This document shows, in pieces, positions 8,092 through 15,035 of a DNA stretch of 64,000 bases. The notes beneath the pieces were generated by a model, which was given only the letters and a program-made list of their open reading frames with translations, searched no databases and was not told the DNA's origin. Positions within the stretch are counted from its first letter, which is position 1. Every line of letters begins with the position of its first letter. Source of the DNA: CAZFOB01 sp964520325 (GTDB lineage Bacteria; Actinomycetota; JAICYB01); the NCBI GenBank assembly GCA_964520325.1, contig CAZFOB010000001.1:124001-188000 (forward strand), given 5' to 3'. Made by a program: the position numbers and the translations under genes.

Positions 8092-9857
8092 TCCAGACAA
8101 CCCGCGGGGAAGGTGAACCCATCAAGAGCGTGGAACAAGAGCTCCGACTCCAGCGCGGGATCCTCGAAGCGAGGAACGAGTCGGGGATCGATGGCTTCTT
8201 CGTCATCTCGCCGGACCTGCGCATCGAGCTGTGGAACGAACGGTTGCTCGACATGTGGCGCGTCCCAGAAGAGCTGATGAACACCCGCGACTGGACGTCG
8301 CTCCTCCAGCACATCGCGGGTCTTACATCCGACCCAGAAGGCTACATGCAGGCCGCACGCGCGGTCGCCGGCGACGAAGCCGAGACCCGTCGGGACGAGA
8401 TATCACTCGCAGACGGGCGCGTCTTCGATCGATGGACGGCTCCGGTTCGGATGTCCGATGGCACCATCCACGGGCGCCTCGTGTCGTTTTTGGACATCAC
8501 TGTGCAGAAGCGGCTGGAAGAACGGCTGCGAGCCGACGAGAAGTGGTCGGCGTTCCTCGCGGAGAGTACCTCAGTGCTCTCTCACTCACTCGATCTCGAC
8601 ACCGTACTGTCCGATCTCGCCAAGCTCGTGGTGGGTTCGCTTGCCGATTGGTGCTTCTTCCATCAGATCGACGCGAAAGGAGCGCTGGTTCCGTCCGCGA
8701 TCGGCCACAAGGATCCTAGGAAGGTCGCGGCCCTCAAGGCGTATCTCGAGGCATACCCCGCCGACCCTGGCGGCGTTGGCACGGGGACGGCTATCCGAAC
8801 GCGTGCGCCGGTTCTCCTCGAGGAGATCGACGACGACGTCCTCGTACAAGCCGCGAAAGACCCCGACGAGTTGCGAGCCCTCAGAGAATTCGGTTTCCGA
8901 TCCGGTGTCATCGTTCCGATCATCTGCCGAGGTAATGTGCTCGGTGCGTTGACCCTCGCCGTCGACGACATCAGCCGGAAGTTCACTCGTGCGGATATCC
9001 CACGCGTTCGAGAGCTCGCAGAGCGAGTGGCGTACCCCATCGACAACGCGCGCCTCCACGCACAGACGATCGATGTGACACGCACGTTGCAAAAGAGCTT
9101 CCTGCCTCCGGATCTCCCAGATATCCCAGGGACCGACATCTCCGCGCGCTACTTCCCTGCCGGCGAAGGCGAGCTGATCGGCGGAGACTTCTACGATGCT
9201 TTCCGGGTCCATCAGCGCCGCTGGGGTCTCGCACTCGGCGACGTCAGCGGAAAAGGACTCGACGCAGCCACGGTCACGGCGCTTGTGAGACATACCATCC
9301 GTGGCGCCGCACTCACGGCGAATAGCCCCTCTGACACGCTGCGTCTCCTCAATCAGGCGATGCTCGAGCAGAACGAGACGGACCGGTTCTGCACCGCGGT
9401 TTACGCGATCGTCGAACCGAGGTTCGGACGCGTCCGCGTCACCGTGTCGTCCGGCGGCCATCCGTATCCGTACGTGATCCGCAACGACGGCACCGTCGAG
9501 GAGCTCGCGTGCGGAGGTACGCTTCTCGGGTTCATCGAAGAGGTCTCGCTCCGCGATGTCTCTGTCGAGCTCGAGTTCGGTGACAAGCTCTTCCTCTACA
9601 CCGACGGCGTTCTCGACATCCGCCGGAAGCACGGCATGTTCGGCCCCGTTGGTCTCGAGAACCTGCTCCACGAGTGCGCGAAGCGCGGAACCGAAGCCGC
9701 CGCCGACCACATCTCCACCACGCTCGCCGACCTGCAGGACGGACACGCAACCGACGACATCGCTTTCATCCTGATGGGCGTCCGCTCGTCGATCTTCAAC
9801 ATCCAGTCACGACGCGGACGTGGAGCAACTACTCGCGGGGGTCTTCCTCCGGGTTAA
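8088..9857 (+). CDS. PAS-GAF-PP2C (RsbU/SpoIIE-type) protein phosphatase
   Basis: A 589-residue serine phosphatase of the kind that dephosphorylates STAS anti-anti-sigma proteins in partner-switching stress pathways. A PAS-like region lies at about residues 25-135 (GFFVISPDLRIELWN), then a GAF domain at about 155-310. A PP2C domain follows at about 330-565 with the metal-binding IGGDFYDAF and LGDVSGKGLDAATVTAL. The start at 8088 gives an ATGA overlap with ligD; an upstream ATG at 8064 would extend into it. A possible substrate, a STAS protein, is encoded at 27919-28275; the link is inference. Its stop shares TTAA with the convergent kinase gene. Confidence 0.85.
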   Translation: MIQTTRGEGEPIKSVEQELRLQRGILEARNESGIDGFFVISPDLRIELWNERLLDMWRVPEELMNTRDWTSLLQHIAGLTSDPEGYMQAARAVAGDEAETRRDEISLADGRVFDRWTAPVRMSDGTIHGRLVSFLDITVQKRLEERLRADEKWSAFLAESTSVLSHSLDLDTVLSDLAKLVVGSLADWCFFHQIDAKGALVPSAIGHKDPRKVAALKAYLEAYPADPGGVGTGTAIRTRAPVLLEEIDDDVLVQAAKDPDELRALREFGFRSGVIVPIICRGNVLGALTLAVDDISRKFTRADIPRVRELAERVAYPIDNARLHAQTIDVTRTLQKSFLPPDLPDIPGTDISARYFPAGEGELIGGDFYDAFRVHQRRWGLALGDVSGKGLDAATVTALVRHTIRGAALTANSPSDTLRLLNQAMLEQNETDRFCTAVYAIVEPRFGRVRVTVSSGGHPYPYVIRNDGTVEELACGGTLLGFIEEVSLRDVSVELEFGDKLFLYTDGVLDIRRKHGMFGPVGLENLLHECAKRGTEAAADHISTTLADLQDGHATDDIAFILMGVRSSIFNIQSRRGRGATTRGGLPPG

Positions 9858-10747
9858 AGGTCGAGAACGAGCATCGCAGCGCCGACGATCCCGGCGTTCT
9901 GGCCGAGCTTGGCAGGCAGGACAACGGGGCGTGGACGACGATCGTCGGCCTCCATCTGCTCGATGAGCGCCGTGCCCGCGGCGTCCGAGAAGAGATCCCA
10001 GTCGCGGACGATCCCGCCGGCGATGGCGATGCGTTCCGGCTCCAGAATGTTCACAAGTGAACCGAGGCCGATCCCGATCCACCATGCGAGCTCATCGACC
10101 AGTCGGATCGCATCCGCATCTCCGTCGCGCGCGGCTTTGGTGATCTCCGGACCGCGAAGATCACGGCCGAGCTGCTCGCGCGCCATCCGCTCGAGCGCCA
10201 GTCCCGAGGCGAACTGCTCCCAGCAACCGTGCCTGCCGCACCCGCAGAGCGGTCCGTCCGGATCGACCATCATGTGGCCGATCTCAGCCGCGCCACCGTG
10301 TGCTCCGCGATATGGCTTGCCGCCGAGGACGATGCCGCCACCGATGCCGGTGCCGAGCGTGATGCACAAGAAGTCGTCGCACCCTCGGCCGACACCGAAG
10401 CGATGCTCGGCCCAGGCCGCGCAGTTGGCATCGTTGTCGATCTTCACCGGCAGATGGACAGCTTCGGATGCCATCGCCGCGAGGTCGACGTCGCGCAAGC
10501 CCGTGTTGGGTCCGTAGAAGTAGTGACCGGTGCGGTGGTCGACGATGCCGGCGACACCGACGCCAACACCGACCAAACCCTCGACGCCGAGTTCCGAAGC
10601 GAGCTGTCTGATCTGGTCACACACCCCGCGCGCATCATCGATCTCAGACGGCAGTTCGCAACGCCTAAGAAGTGTCCCGCTTTCGTCGACGGCTCCGGCG
10701 GCGATCTTCGTACCGCCGATATCGACGCCGACGGCTACCTTGGCCAT
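9854..10747 (-). CDS. ROK-family sugar kinase, probably glucokinase
   Basis: ATP-dependent kinase of a hexose, most likely glucose to glucose-6-phosphate. The 297-residue protein begins MAKVAVGVDIGGTK (phosphate-binding loop), has the catalytic-aspartate segment IDNDANCAAWAEH, and shows the ROK zinc signature LCGCGRHGCWEQFASG. The frame extends upstream to 10822, but the start at 10747 aligns with the family and leaves a 7-bp gap to the preceding small gene. It is the last gene of an arsA-like, small protein, kinase run on the minus strand. There is no N-terminal HTH, so it is an enzyme rather than a ROK repressor. Confidence 0.85.
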   Translation of the reverse strand: MAKVAVGVDIGGTKIAAGAVDESGTLLRRCELPSEIDDARGVCDQIRQLASELGVEGLVGVGVGVAGIVDHRTGHYFYGPNTGLRDVDLAAMASEAVHLPVKIDNDANCAAWAEHRFGVGRGCDDFLCITLGTGIGGGIVLGGKPYRGAHGGAAEIGHMMVDPDGPLCGCGRHGCWEQFASGLALERMAREQLGRDLRGPEITKAARDGDADAIRLVDELAWWIGIGLGSLVNILEPERIAIAGGIVRDWDLFSDAAGTALIEQMEADDRRPRPVVLPAKLGQNAGIVGAAMLVLDL

Positions 10748-10754
10748 CGATCGA

Positions 10755-10958
10755 TTACGCCTGTTCGCGCCGGATCGGGATGGCTTGGATCGAGGACTCC
10801 GCCTTCTGGGGCGAGTCGCCACGCTCCTCCATCATCGCCAGGTAGGCGTCAAGCCCTTCGATCACACTCTTCGCTGCGCCGAGCAGCTCGCGGCCGGCTC
10901 GGATGAGGTGCACAGTGACGTCAGCTTCCTGCTGCTTTTCACCTTGCTCGTCAGCCAT
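10755..10958 (-). CDS. Small hypothetical protein
   Basis: A 67-residue charged protein that I do not recognise. A glutamate/glutamine-rich start is followed by one predicted amphipathic helix, roughly residues 12-42 (HLIRAGRELLGAAKSVIEG). AAAGGAG lies 6 nt before ATG 10958, which decides this start over the adjacent ATG at 10961. It overlaps the end of the ArsA-like gene by 8 bp, so the two are probably cotranslated. Position suggests a partner of the ATPase, but nothing in the sequence proves it. Confidence 0.55.
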   Translation of the reverse strand: MADEQGEKQQEADVTVHLIRAGRELLGAAKSVIEGLDAYLAMMEERGDSPQKAESSIQAIPIRREQA

Positions 10959-12123
10959 CATCTTCTCCTTTGAAAGCGATCTTCAGAACCGGTCCGTGAA
11001 ATCCAGCGTCGACGATCTCCCTGCGGCGCAACGATTGAGGCAGCATGATCGACCTCCGGTAGGAACCGACAGTGATGATAAGTTCGCCGTCCTTCCTCGA
11101 GAGGTCGAGCCGACCATCCGTGTACGGTAGTCGAAGCTCCAGCACCATCCGGTCATCCTCCTTCGCAACGCGCATCGGCTCATCTGCGTGCAAGATCGCG
11201 CCGGGGTCGTCGTCGCCGTAGACCTCTCGACAGAGCTCACTGAGCAACTCCGGGCCCACCATCTCTTCGTCGTACAGCCTTGACGTGTACACGGGAACCG
11301 GAGCAAACGACTCCCGGATCGTGTCCAGGTGGGCGGATTGGATCTTCTTCCACTTCGCGAAGTAGGGGTCTTCAACGGCGTCGGGGATGAGCCGGTTCGC
11401 AACGATCGCGTCCACCCGATACCCGAAAAGCGCCAGATAGGTGAACAATCGCCGGGCCTCTGCGATGACCATCTTCTCCGGGTTGACCACGATCCGGATC
11501 GACGACCGAGCGGGATCGGTGAGGATCTTCCCCACCTCGTCGAGGTTCCTGTAGAGCCGCTCGACCGCAGTGTAGAAACCGTCGTTGGCGATCGGCATCG
11601 ACGTCACCCGCGCAAGCACCGGGCGGACGACCTTCACGACTCTGCGCTGCACCGGGAAGATCCGGTCGATGTACCAGCGCGCCATCTCCGGCAGCGACAG
11701 CAGCCGAAGCGTTTCGGCGGTTGGGGCGCAATCGACAACGATGCAGTCGAACGACCCCTCATCGGTATGGCGCCGCAGGTCGGTGAGGCTGAAGACCTCT
11801 TCGATCCCCGGCAGCGCCATGATCTCCTCCGCCGCGACCGGATCGGCGCCGGCCCAAGACAGGAAGGTCGTCGTGAACTCTTGGATCTCGCGCCAGTGCT
11901 GTTCGAGTCGCTGCTGCGCGTCGATCTGCTGTCCGTACAGGTTGGGCGCGATCTCTGTGAGCTCAGCGCCGATCTCACACTCGAAAGCGTCGGCGAGTGA
12001 GTGTGCGGGGTCGGTCGACATGACGAGCGTCCGCGCGCCCTGCTGCGCGATCCCGAGAGCCGTTGCTGCAGCAACCGACGTCTTGCCGACGCCGCCCTTG
12101 CCGGTGAACACGATGATGCGCAA
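10951..12123 (-). CDS. ArsA/Get3-like ATPase with C-terminal HSP20-like domain
   Basis: A 390-residue deviant-Walker ATPase of the ArsA/GET3 group. The N-terminal P-loop is GKGGVGKT (residues 8-15), followed by STDPAHSLADAF (switch I type) and CIVVDCAPTAETLRLLSLP. The last 80 or so residues (EDDRMVLELRLPYTDGR to VLKIAFKG) form the ArsA HSP20-like domain seen in bacterial homologues. The arsenite-binding cysteine pattern of plasmid ArsA is not evident and no ars genes are near, so a chaperone or targeting role is more likely than arsenic export. Start TTG 12123 lies 6 nt after TACTTT. Confidence 0.8.
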   Translation of the reverse strand: MRIIVFTGKGGVGKTSVAAATALGIAQQGARTLVMSTDPAHSLADAFECEIGAELTEIAPNLYGQQIDAQQRLEQHWREIQEFTTTFLSWAGADPVAAEEIMALPGIEEVFSLTDLRRHTDEGSFDCIVVDCAPTAETLRLLSLPEMARWYIDRIFPVQRRVVKVVRPVLARVTSMPIANDGFYTAVERLYRNLDEVGKILTDPARSSIRIVVNPEKMVIAEARRLFTYLALFGYRVDAIVANRLIPDAVEDPYFAKWKKIQSAHLDTIRESFAPVPVYTSRLYDEEMVGPELLSELCREVYGDDDPGAILHADEPMRVAKEDDRMVLELRLPYTDGRLDLSRKDGELIITVGSYRRSIMLPQSLRRREIVDAGFHGPVLKIAFKGEDDG

Positions 12124-12129
12124 GACCTC

Positions 12130-12135
12130 AAAGTA
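12130..12135 (-). promoter_or_regulatory. -10 hexamer TACTTT for the ArsA-like gene
   Basis: On the minus strand TACTTT ends 6 nt before TTG 12123. A GAGG two bases before the TTG could alternatively act as a weak ribosome binding site. Confidence 0.35.
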
Positions 12136-12160
12136 CAGGCCTAAGCACAGAGGGCGCGAT

Positions 12161-12180
12161 TGTTACACTCCGGTGTCACA
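12161..12180. promoter_or_regulatory. Inverted repeat operator at the merR start
   Basis: TGTTACAC-TCCG-GTGTCACA is a 20-bp inverted repeat with one mismatched pair. It contains a plausible -10 (TACACT, 12164-12169) and ends on the first base of the merR ATG. Binding here would cover the merR promoter and could also affect the divergent ArsA-like gene 38 bp away. Autoregulation by the MerR protein is inference. Confidence 0.5.
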
Positions 12181-12920
12181 TGGCCGAGATGCGGATCGAC
12201 GAACTCGCACGCCGCGCCGCGGTTCCCACGCGGACGATCCGCTATTACACCCAGCAGGCCCTGCTCAATCCGCCTCGTTTGCAAGGACGCGTCGGGTTCT
12301 ACGACGAGCGGCACCTCGACCGGCTGCGACTGATCAAAGAGCTCCAGGAGAAGCGTTTTCTCCCTTTGATCGTGATCAAGAGCGTGATCCGTCACTACGA
12401 GTCAGGCAGCAACCTCGAGACGATGCTCGCGCCGCTCGACATCCTCTTCCAACCACGCTGGGACGCAACCGGGCGCAACGATTTCACGCGCGTAGAGTTG
12501 GCGAAGGCAGCGGGCGTTGACGAGTCGGTCGTCGAAGCAGCCGAAGGCATGGGATTCCTGTTCCCGTCGCGCAGCGGACGCGTCCGCCGCTACACGCAGG
12601 ACGACGTCCACATGCTCGGTGTCGCGAAGCGGTGGCTTTGTCTCGGAATCCCGCGGAGCCTCGGACGGTTGTACCGCGAAAGCCTCGAGGAGATCTCCCA
12701 GATGCAGGTCAGCGCGTTCAACGAATCGGTCGTTGCGCCACTCGCGAACAAACGGCTGACGCCCGAAGAAACCCAGAAGCATCTCCTCGACGGCTACGAG
12801 GCGATGGCCGACGTGTTCAACCAGCTCGTGTCGCTCCTTCATCGCAAGGTGCTTCAGAAGGTCGTCGAATCACAGGCGGCGAACGAGGAAGCACCCACGG
12901 CTGCTTTGAAGAGTCGTTAA
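12180..12920 (+). CDS. MerR-family transcriptional regulator
   Basis: A 246-residue DNA-binding regulator. Residues 4-72 form a MerR winged helix (MRIDELARRAAVPTRTIRYY then GFYDERHLDRL). A second region at about 100-145 (LAKAAGVDESVVEAAEGM, VRRYTQDDVHML) looks like another MerR-type helix-turn-helix, and the C-terminal third is helical. The effector is unknown; no metal-binding cysteine cluster is present. The ATG at 12180 has no room for a ribosome binding site next to the inverted repeat, so the message is probably leaderless; ATG 12189 is an alternative. Its stop shares TTAA with the convergent SRPBCC gene. Confidence 0.85.
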   Translation: MAEMRIDELARRAAVPTRTIRYYTQQALLNPPRLQGRVGFYDERHLDRLRLIKELQEKRFLPLIVIKSVIRHYESGSNLETMLAPLDILFQPRWDATGRNDFTRVELAKAAGVDESVVEAAEGMGFLFPSRSGRVRRYTQDDVHMLGVAKRWLCLGIPRSLGRLYRESLEEISQMQVSAFNESVVAPLANKRLTPEETQKHLLDGYEAMADVFNQLVSLLHRKVLQKVVESQAANEEAPTAALKSR

Positions 12921-13351
12921 GGGCTCTCGACGCGGCGCTTCAGTTCTTTCAGTGCGATACGCGAGATCTCGCGTGCGGCTCGTGCCTTCACGAAGCCTGG
13001 CAGCGGGATCTTCCCTGGGTCGATTGCCAAGTTGTAGGTCACATGGGTCGCGTCGTCCGATCCGGTGACCCTGTACGACCCGCTGATGTCCTTGAGGTCG
13101 CCCTCGACGTAGTCCCAGGCCAAACCGTCGTCCGAATATGTGTACCGAAGCACGTACCGCATCTCGGGAAGCAGGCCGGGGGCAACGTGGAACTCGACCT
13201 TGGACGCGCGCCCCATGTCGTCGCGTTCGACCACCACCGCGGCCTTCATCGAGCGCGCCCACTGCGGGTAGGACTCGAATTCGCAGAGCACTGCAAGCAC
13301 GCTCTGCGGTGATGCTTCGACGTCGATCTCCGAAGCGACCGTATCAGTCAA
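12917..13351 (-). CDS. SRPBCC (START-like) domain protein
   Basis: A 144-residue single-domain protein of the polyketide cyclase/START-like superfamily, which binds hydrophobic ligands. The N-terminal DVEASPQSVLAVLCEFESYPQW strand-helix signature and the C-terminal long helix (VKARAAREISRIALKELKRR) are clear. Ligand and role are unknown. A TTG start at 13351 overlaps the preceding phosphoesterase stop as TTGA, indicating translational coupling. The longer open frame to 13471 runs inside that gene and is discounted. Confidence 0.75.
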   Translation of the reverse strand: MTDTVASEIDVEASPQSVLAVLCEFESYPQWARSMKAAVVVERDDMGRASKVEFHVAPGLLPEMRYVLRYTYSDDGLAWDYVEGDLKDISGSYRVTGSDDATHVTYNLAIDPGKIPLPGFVKARAAREISRIALKELKRRVESP

Positions 13352-14112
13352 GGTTGGTGCTCCCACGCTTTTCCCGTCGAACGATAGTAGGAGCCAACGT
13401 TGACGACGTGTGTGCTCTCGATCTGCACCTCGCCCAGCTTGGGCTGGTGTACGTGGCCGTAGTACATCCATTGCGGCGAATACTCGACGAGGTAGGCGAG
13501 GAGCGCTTCACTCCCGGGTTCGTGGTAGTCGGCCACAACATCGAACGTCAGGTCCTCGACGGCCGGTGGCACGTGTGCGCACAGGACGTCGACCGGTCCG
13601 AGCCCCGACACCTTCTCTTGGTAGACGTCGAGCGGCACCTCGCCGGGGATCCCCGACTTCGGAAGCCCCCCGCCCACGACCCCGAACCGGATCCCGTCGA
13701 TGTCCAGGACCTCGCCGTCGACGAAGCGCACATCGGACGGCAGATATTTGCGGATGAGGTCGGGGATATCGACATTGCCGTACGTCACGATGACGTTCTT
13801 GGGGACCTGCGAGCAGAACTCTTCGGTCTCTTTGTCGATCCGCTTGAGGAAGAGTGCCCGCATCTCCTCTTCCCGGCCAGCCGACAGCTCGCGAAGGAGC
13901 GCGCGCGCGTCGTCGAACCTGCCCTCCTGGCGCAGCGCCGACCATCGCCTGACCGCTTCCTCTCCGTAGATCTCACCGAGGATCCCGCCGGCATTGGAGT
14001 AATCGATGACGTTGATCAGGTCACCGAGCAAGAGGAGGACGTCGCATGTCGCGGCCTCCGACAAGACGGTCGAAAGGTCGCCGTGGACGTCGGCGATGAC
14101 CTTGATGAGCAT
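13348..14112 (-). CDS. Calcineurin-like metallophosphoesterase
   Basis: A 254-residue binuclear-metal phosphoesterase. Metal-ligand motifs run in order: DVHGD, LLGDLIN, TYGNVD (in place of GNHD), CAHVPP and YGHVHQP. Between the second and third motifs is a helical insert, about residues 45-105, rich in Glu and Arg. Substrate unknown. A TACGCT hexamer 6 nt upstream of the ATG suggests a leaderless start. It forms a coupled pair with the SRPBCC gene. Confidence 0.8.
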   Translation of the reverse strand: MLIKVIADVHGDLSTVLSEAATCDVLLLLGDLINVIDYSNAGGILGEIYGEEAVRRWSALRQEGRFDDARALLRELSAGREEEMRALFLKRIDKETEEFCSQVPKNVIVTYGNVDIPDLIRKYLPSDVRFVDGEVLDIDGIRFGVVGGGLPKSGIPGEVPLDVYQEKVSGLGPVDVLCAHVPPAVEDLTFDVVADYHEPGSEALLAYLVEYSPQWMYYGHVHQPKLGEVQIESTHVVNVGSYYRSTGKAWEHQP

Positions 14113-14118
14113 GGATGG

Positions 14119-14124
14119 AGCGTA
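14119..14124 (-). promoter_or_regulatory. -10 hexamer TACGCT, leaderless start
   Basis: On the minus strand TACGCT ends exactly 6 nt before ATG 14112. The divergent gene at 14175 has its own such hexamer 38 bp away. Confidence 0.5.
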
Positions 14125-14162
14125 GCGACTCCCATCAAACGGGGGATGGTATCAACAGGCCG

Positions 14163-14168
14163 TAAACT
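14163..14168 (+). promoter_or_regulatory. -10 hexamer TAAACT, leaderless start
   Basis: TAAACT ends 6 nt before GTG 14175, separated by GCCCCC, which cannot serve as a ribosome binding site. Confidence 0.55.
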
Positions 14169-14174
14169 GCCCCC

Positions 14175-14558
14175 GTGCGACGACTTGTCCCGTTCCTGAT
14201 CTTATCCGCGGCCCTCGGGTGCGCGGAACTACCGGCCTCGGTATCGGAGCGCGCGCATTCGATCGAAGCCCAGGTGTGGTCGCCGTACTGTCCGGGGCGT
14301 CTTCTCATCGACTGCACCACCACTCAGGCTCGAGAGCTGCGAACCGAGATCCGTGGACGCGTGGCCGGCGGCCAGACGACCTCCGACGTCATCCGATGGG
14401 TACGCGGGGAGTTCGGCGACGAAGCCATCGCTCGACCCGACGCCTCGGGGGCCGGATTGGTCATCTGGCTCGTTCCCGTCGCCATCTTCCTCGCGGGTGC
14501 GTTGGTCGTCGCGCGAGTGATCCGGCGCTGGACGAGCATCCGCGGACCAGTAACCTGA
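14175..14558 (+). CDS. CcmH/NrfF-like cytochrome c maturation protein (orphan)
   Basis: A 127-residue membrane protein. A hydrophobic N-terminal segment (residues 4-16) leads to YCPGRLLIDC and TTTQARELRTEIRGRV, resembling the thiol-bearing helical CcmH/CycL/NrfF domain that handles apocytochrome cysteines. However, the two cysteines are eight apart rather than CXXC. GQTTSDVIRWVRGEFG also fits the family. A C-terminal transmembrane helix (about residues 95-115) anchors it, with the thiols outside. No other ccm genes are in the window. The family call is moderate; another small thiol protein is possible. Confidence 0.6.
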   Translation: MRRLVPFLILSAALGCAELPASVSERAHSIEAQVWSPYCPGRLLIDCTTTQARELRTEIRGRVAGGQTTSDVIRWVRGEFGDEAIARPDASGAGLVIWLVPVAIFLAGALVVARVIRRWTSIRGPVT

Positions 14559-14609
14559 ACGTCCCCGATCACAGCCACAATCCGTCACGCCAACAACAGG
14601 AGGTCGTGC

Positions 14610-15035
14610 ATGCCGATCCGCAGCGCTGACGCAAGCTGGGAAGGACCACTGCAGGGCGGCAAGGGAACGATGAAGTTCGGGAGCGGCGCATTCGAGGGCC
14701 AGTATTCGTTCTCGTCGCGCTTCGAGGAAGGCGCTGGTACCAACCCCGAGGAGCTCATCGCCGCGGCGCATGCAGGCTGCTTCTCGATGGCGCTCTCAGG
14801 TGCGCTTGGTCGCAACGAAACCCCTCCGACGCGCGTCCAGACGACTGCGAAGGTGCACCTCGAGAAGGCCGAGGTCGGCTTCCACATCCCCTATATCGAG
14901 CTCTTCTGCGAGGCCGAGGTTGCTGGGATCGACGCCGCCGACTTCGCGCGTATCGCCGCCGCCACCAAGGACACCTGCCCGGTCTCCAAAGTGCTCGCGG
15001 GGGCCGAGATCACCCTCGAAGCCAAGCTCGTCTAA
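14610..15035 (+). CDS. OsmC/Ohr-family peroxiredoxin
   Basis: A 141-residue thiol peroxidase that reduces organic hydroperoxides. The two redox cysteines are C57 in AHAGCFSMAL and C123 in DTCPVSKVL, the OsmC-type arrangement. Length matches OsmC (about 143). AGGAGG seven bases upstream fixes the ATG. Its stop shares CTAA with the convergent MmgE/PrpD gene. The reductant partner is not apparent. Confidence 0.9.
   Translation: MPIRSADASWEGPLQGGKGTMKFGSGAFEGQYSFSSRFEEGAGTNPEELIAAAHAGCFSMALSGALGRNETPPTRVQTTAKVHLEKAEVGFHIPYIELFCEAEVAGIDAADFARIAAATKDTCPVSKVLAGAEITLEAKLV

Noticed and set aside
8586..9746. 386-codon minus-strand frame opposite the PAS-GAF-PP2C gene
   Set aside because: Antisense shadow; the plus-strand frame contains the PP2C motifs.
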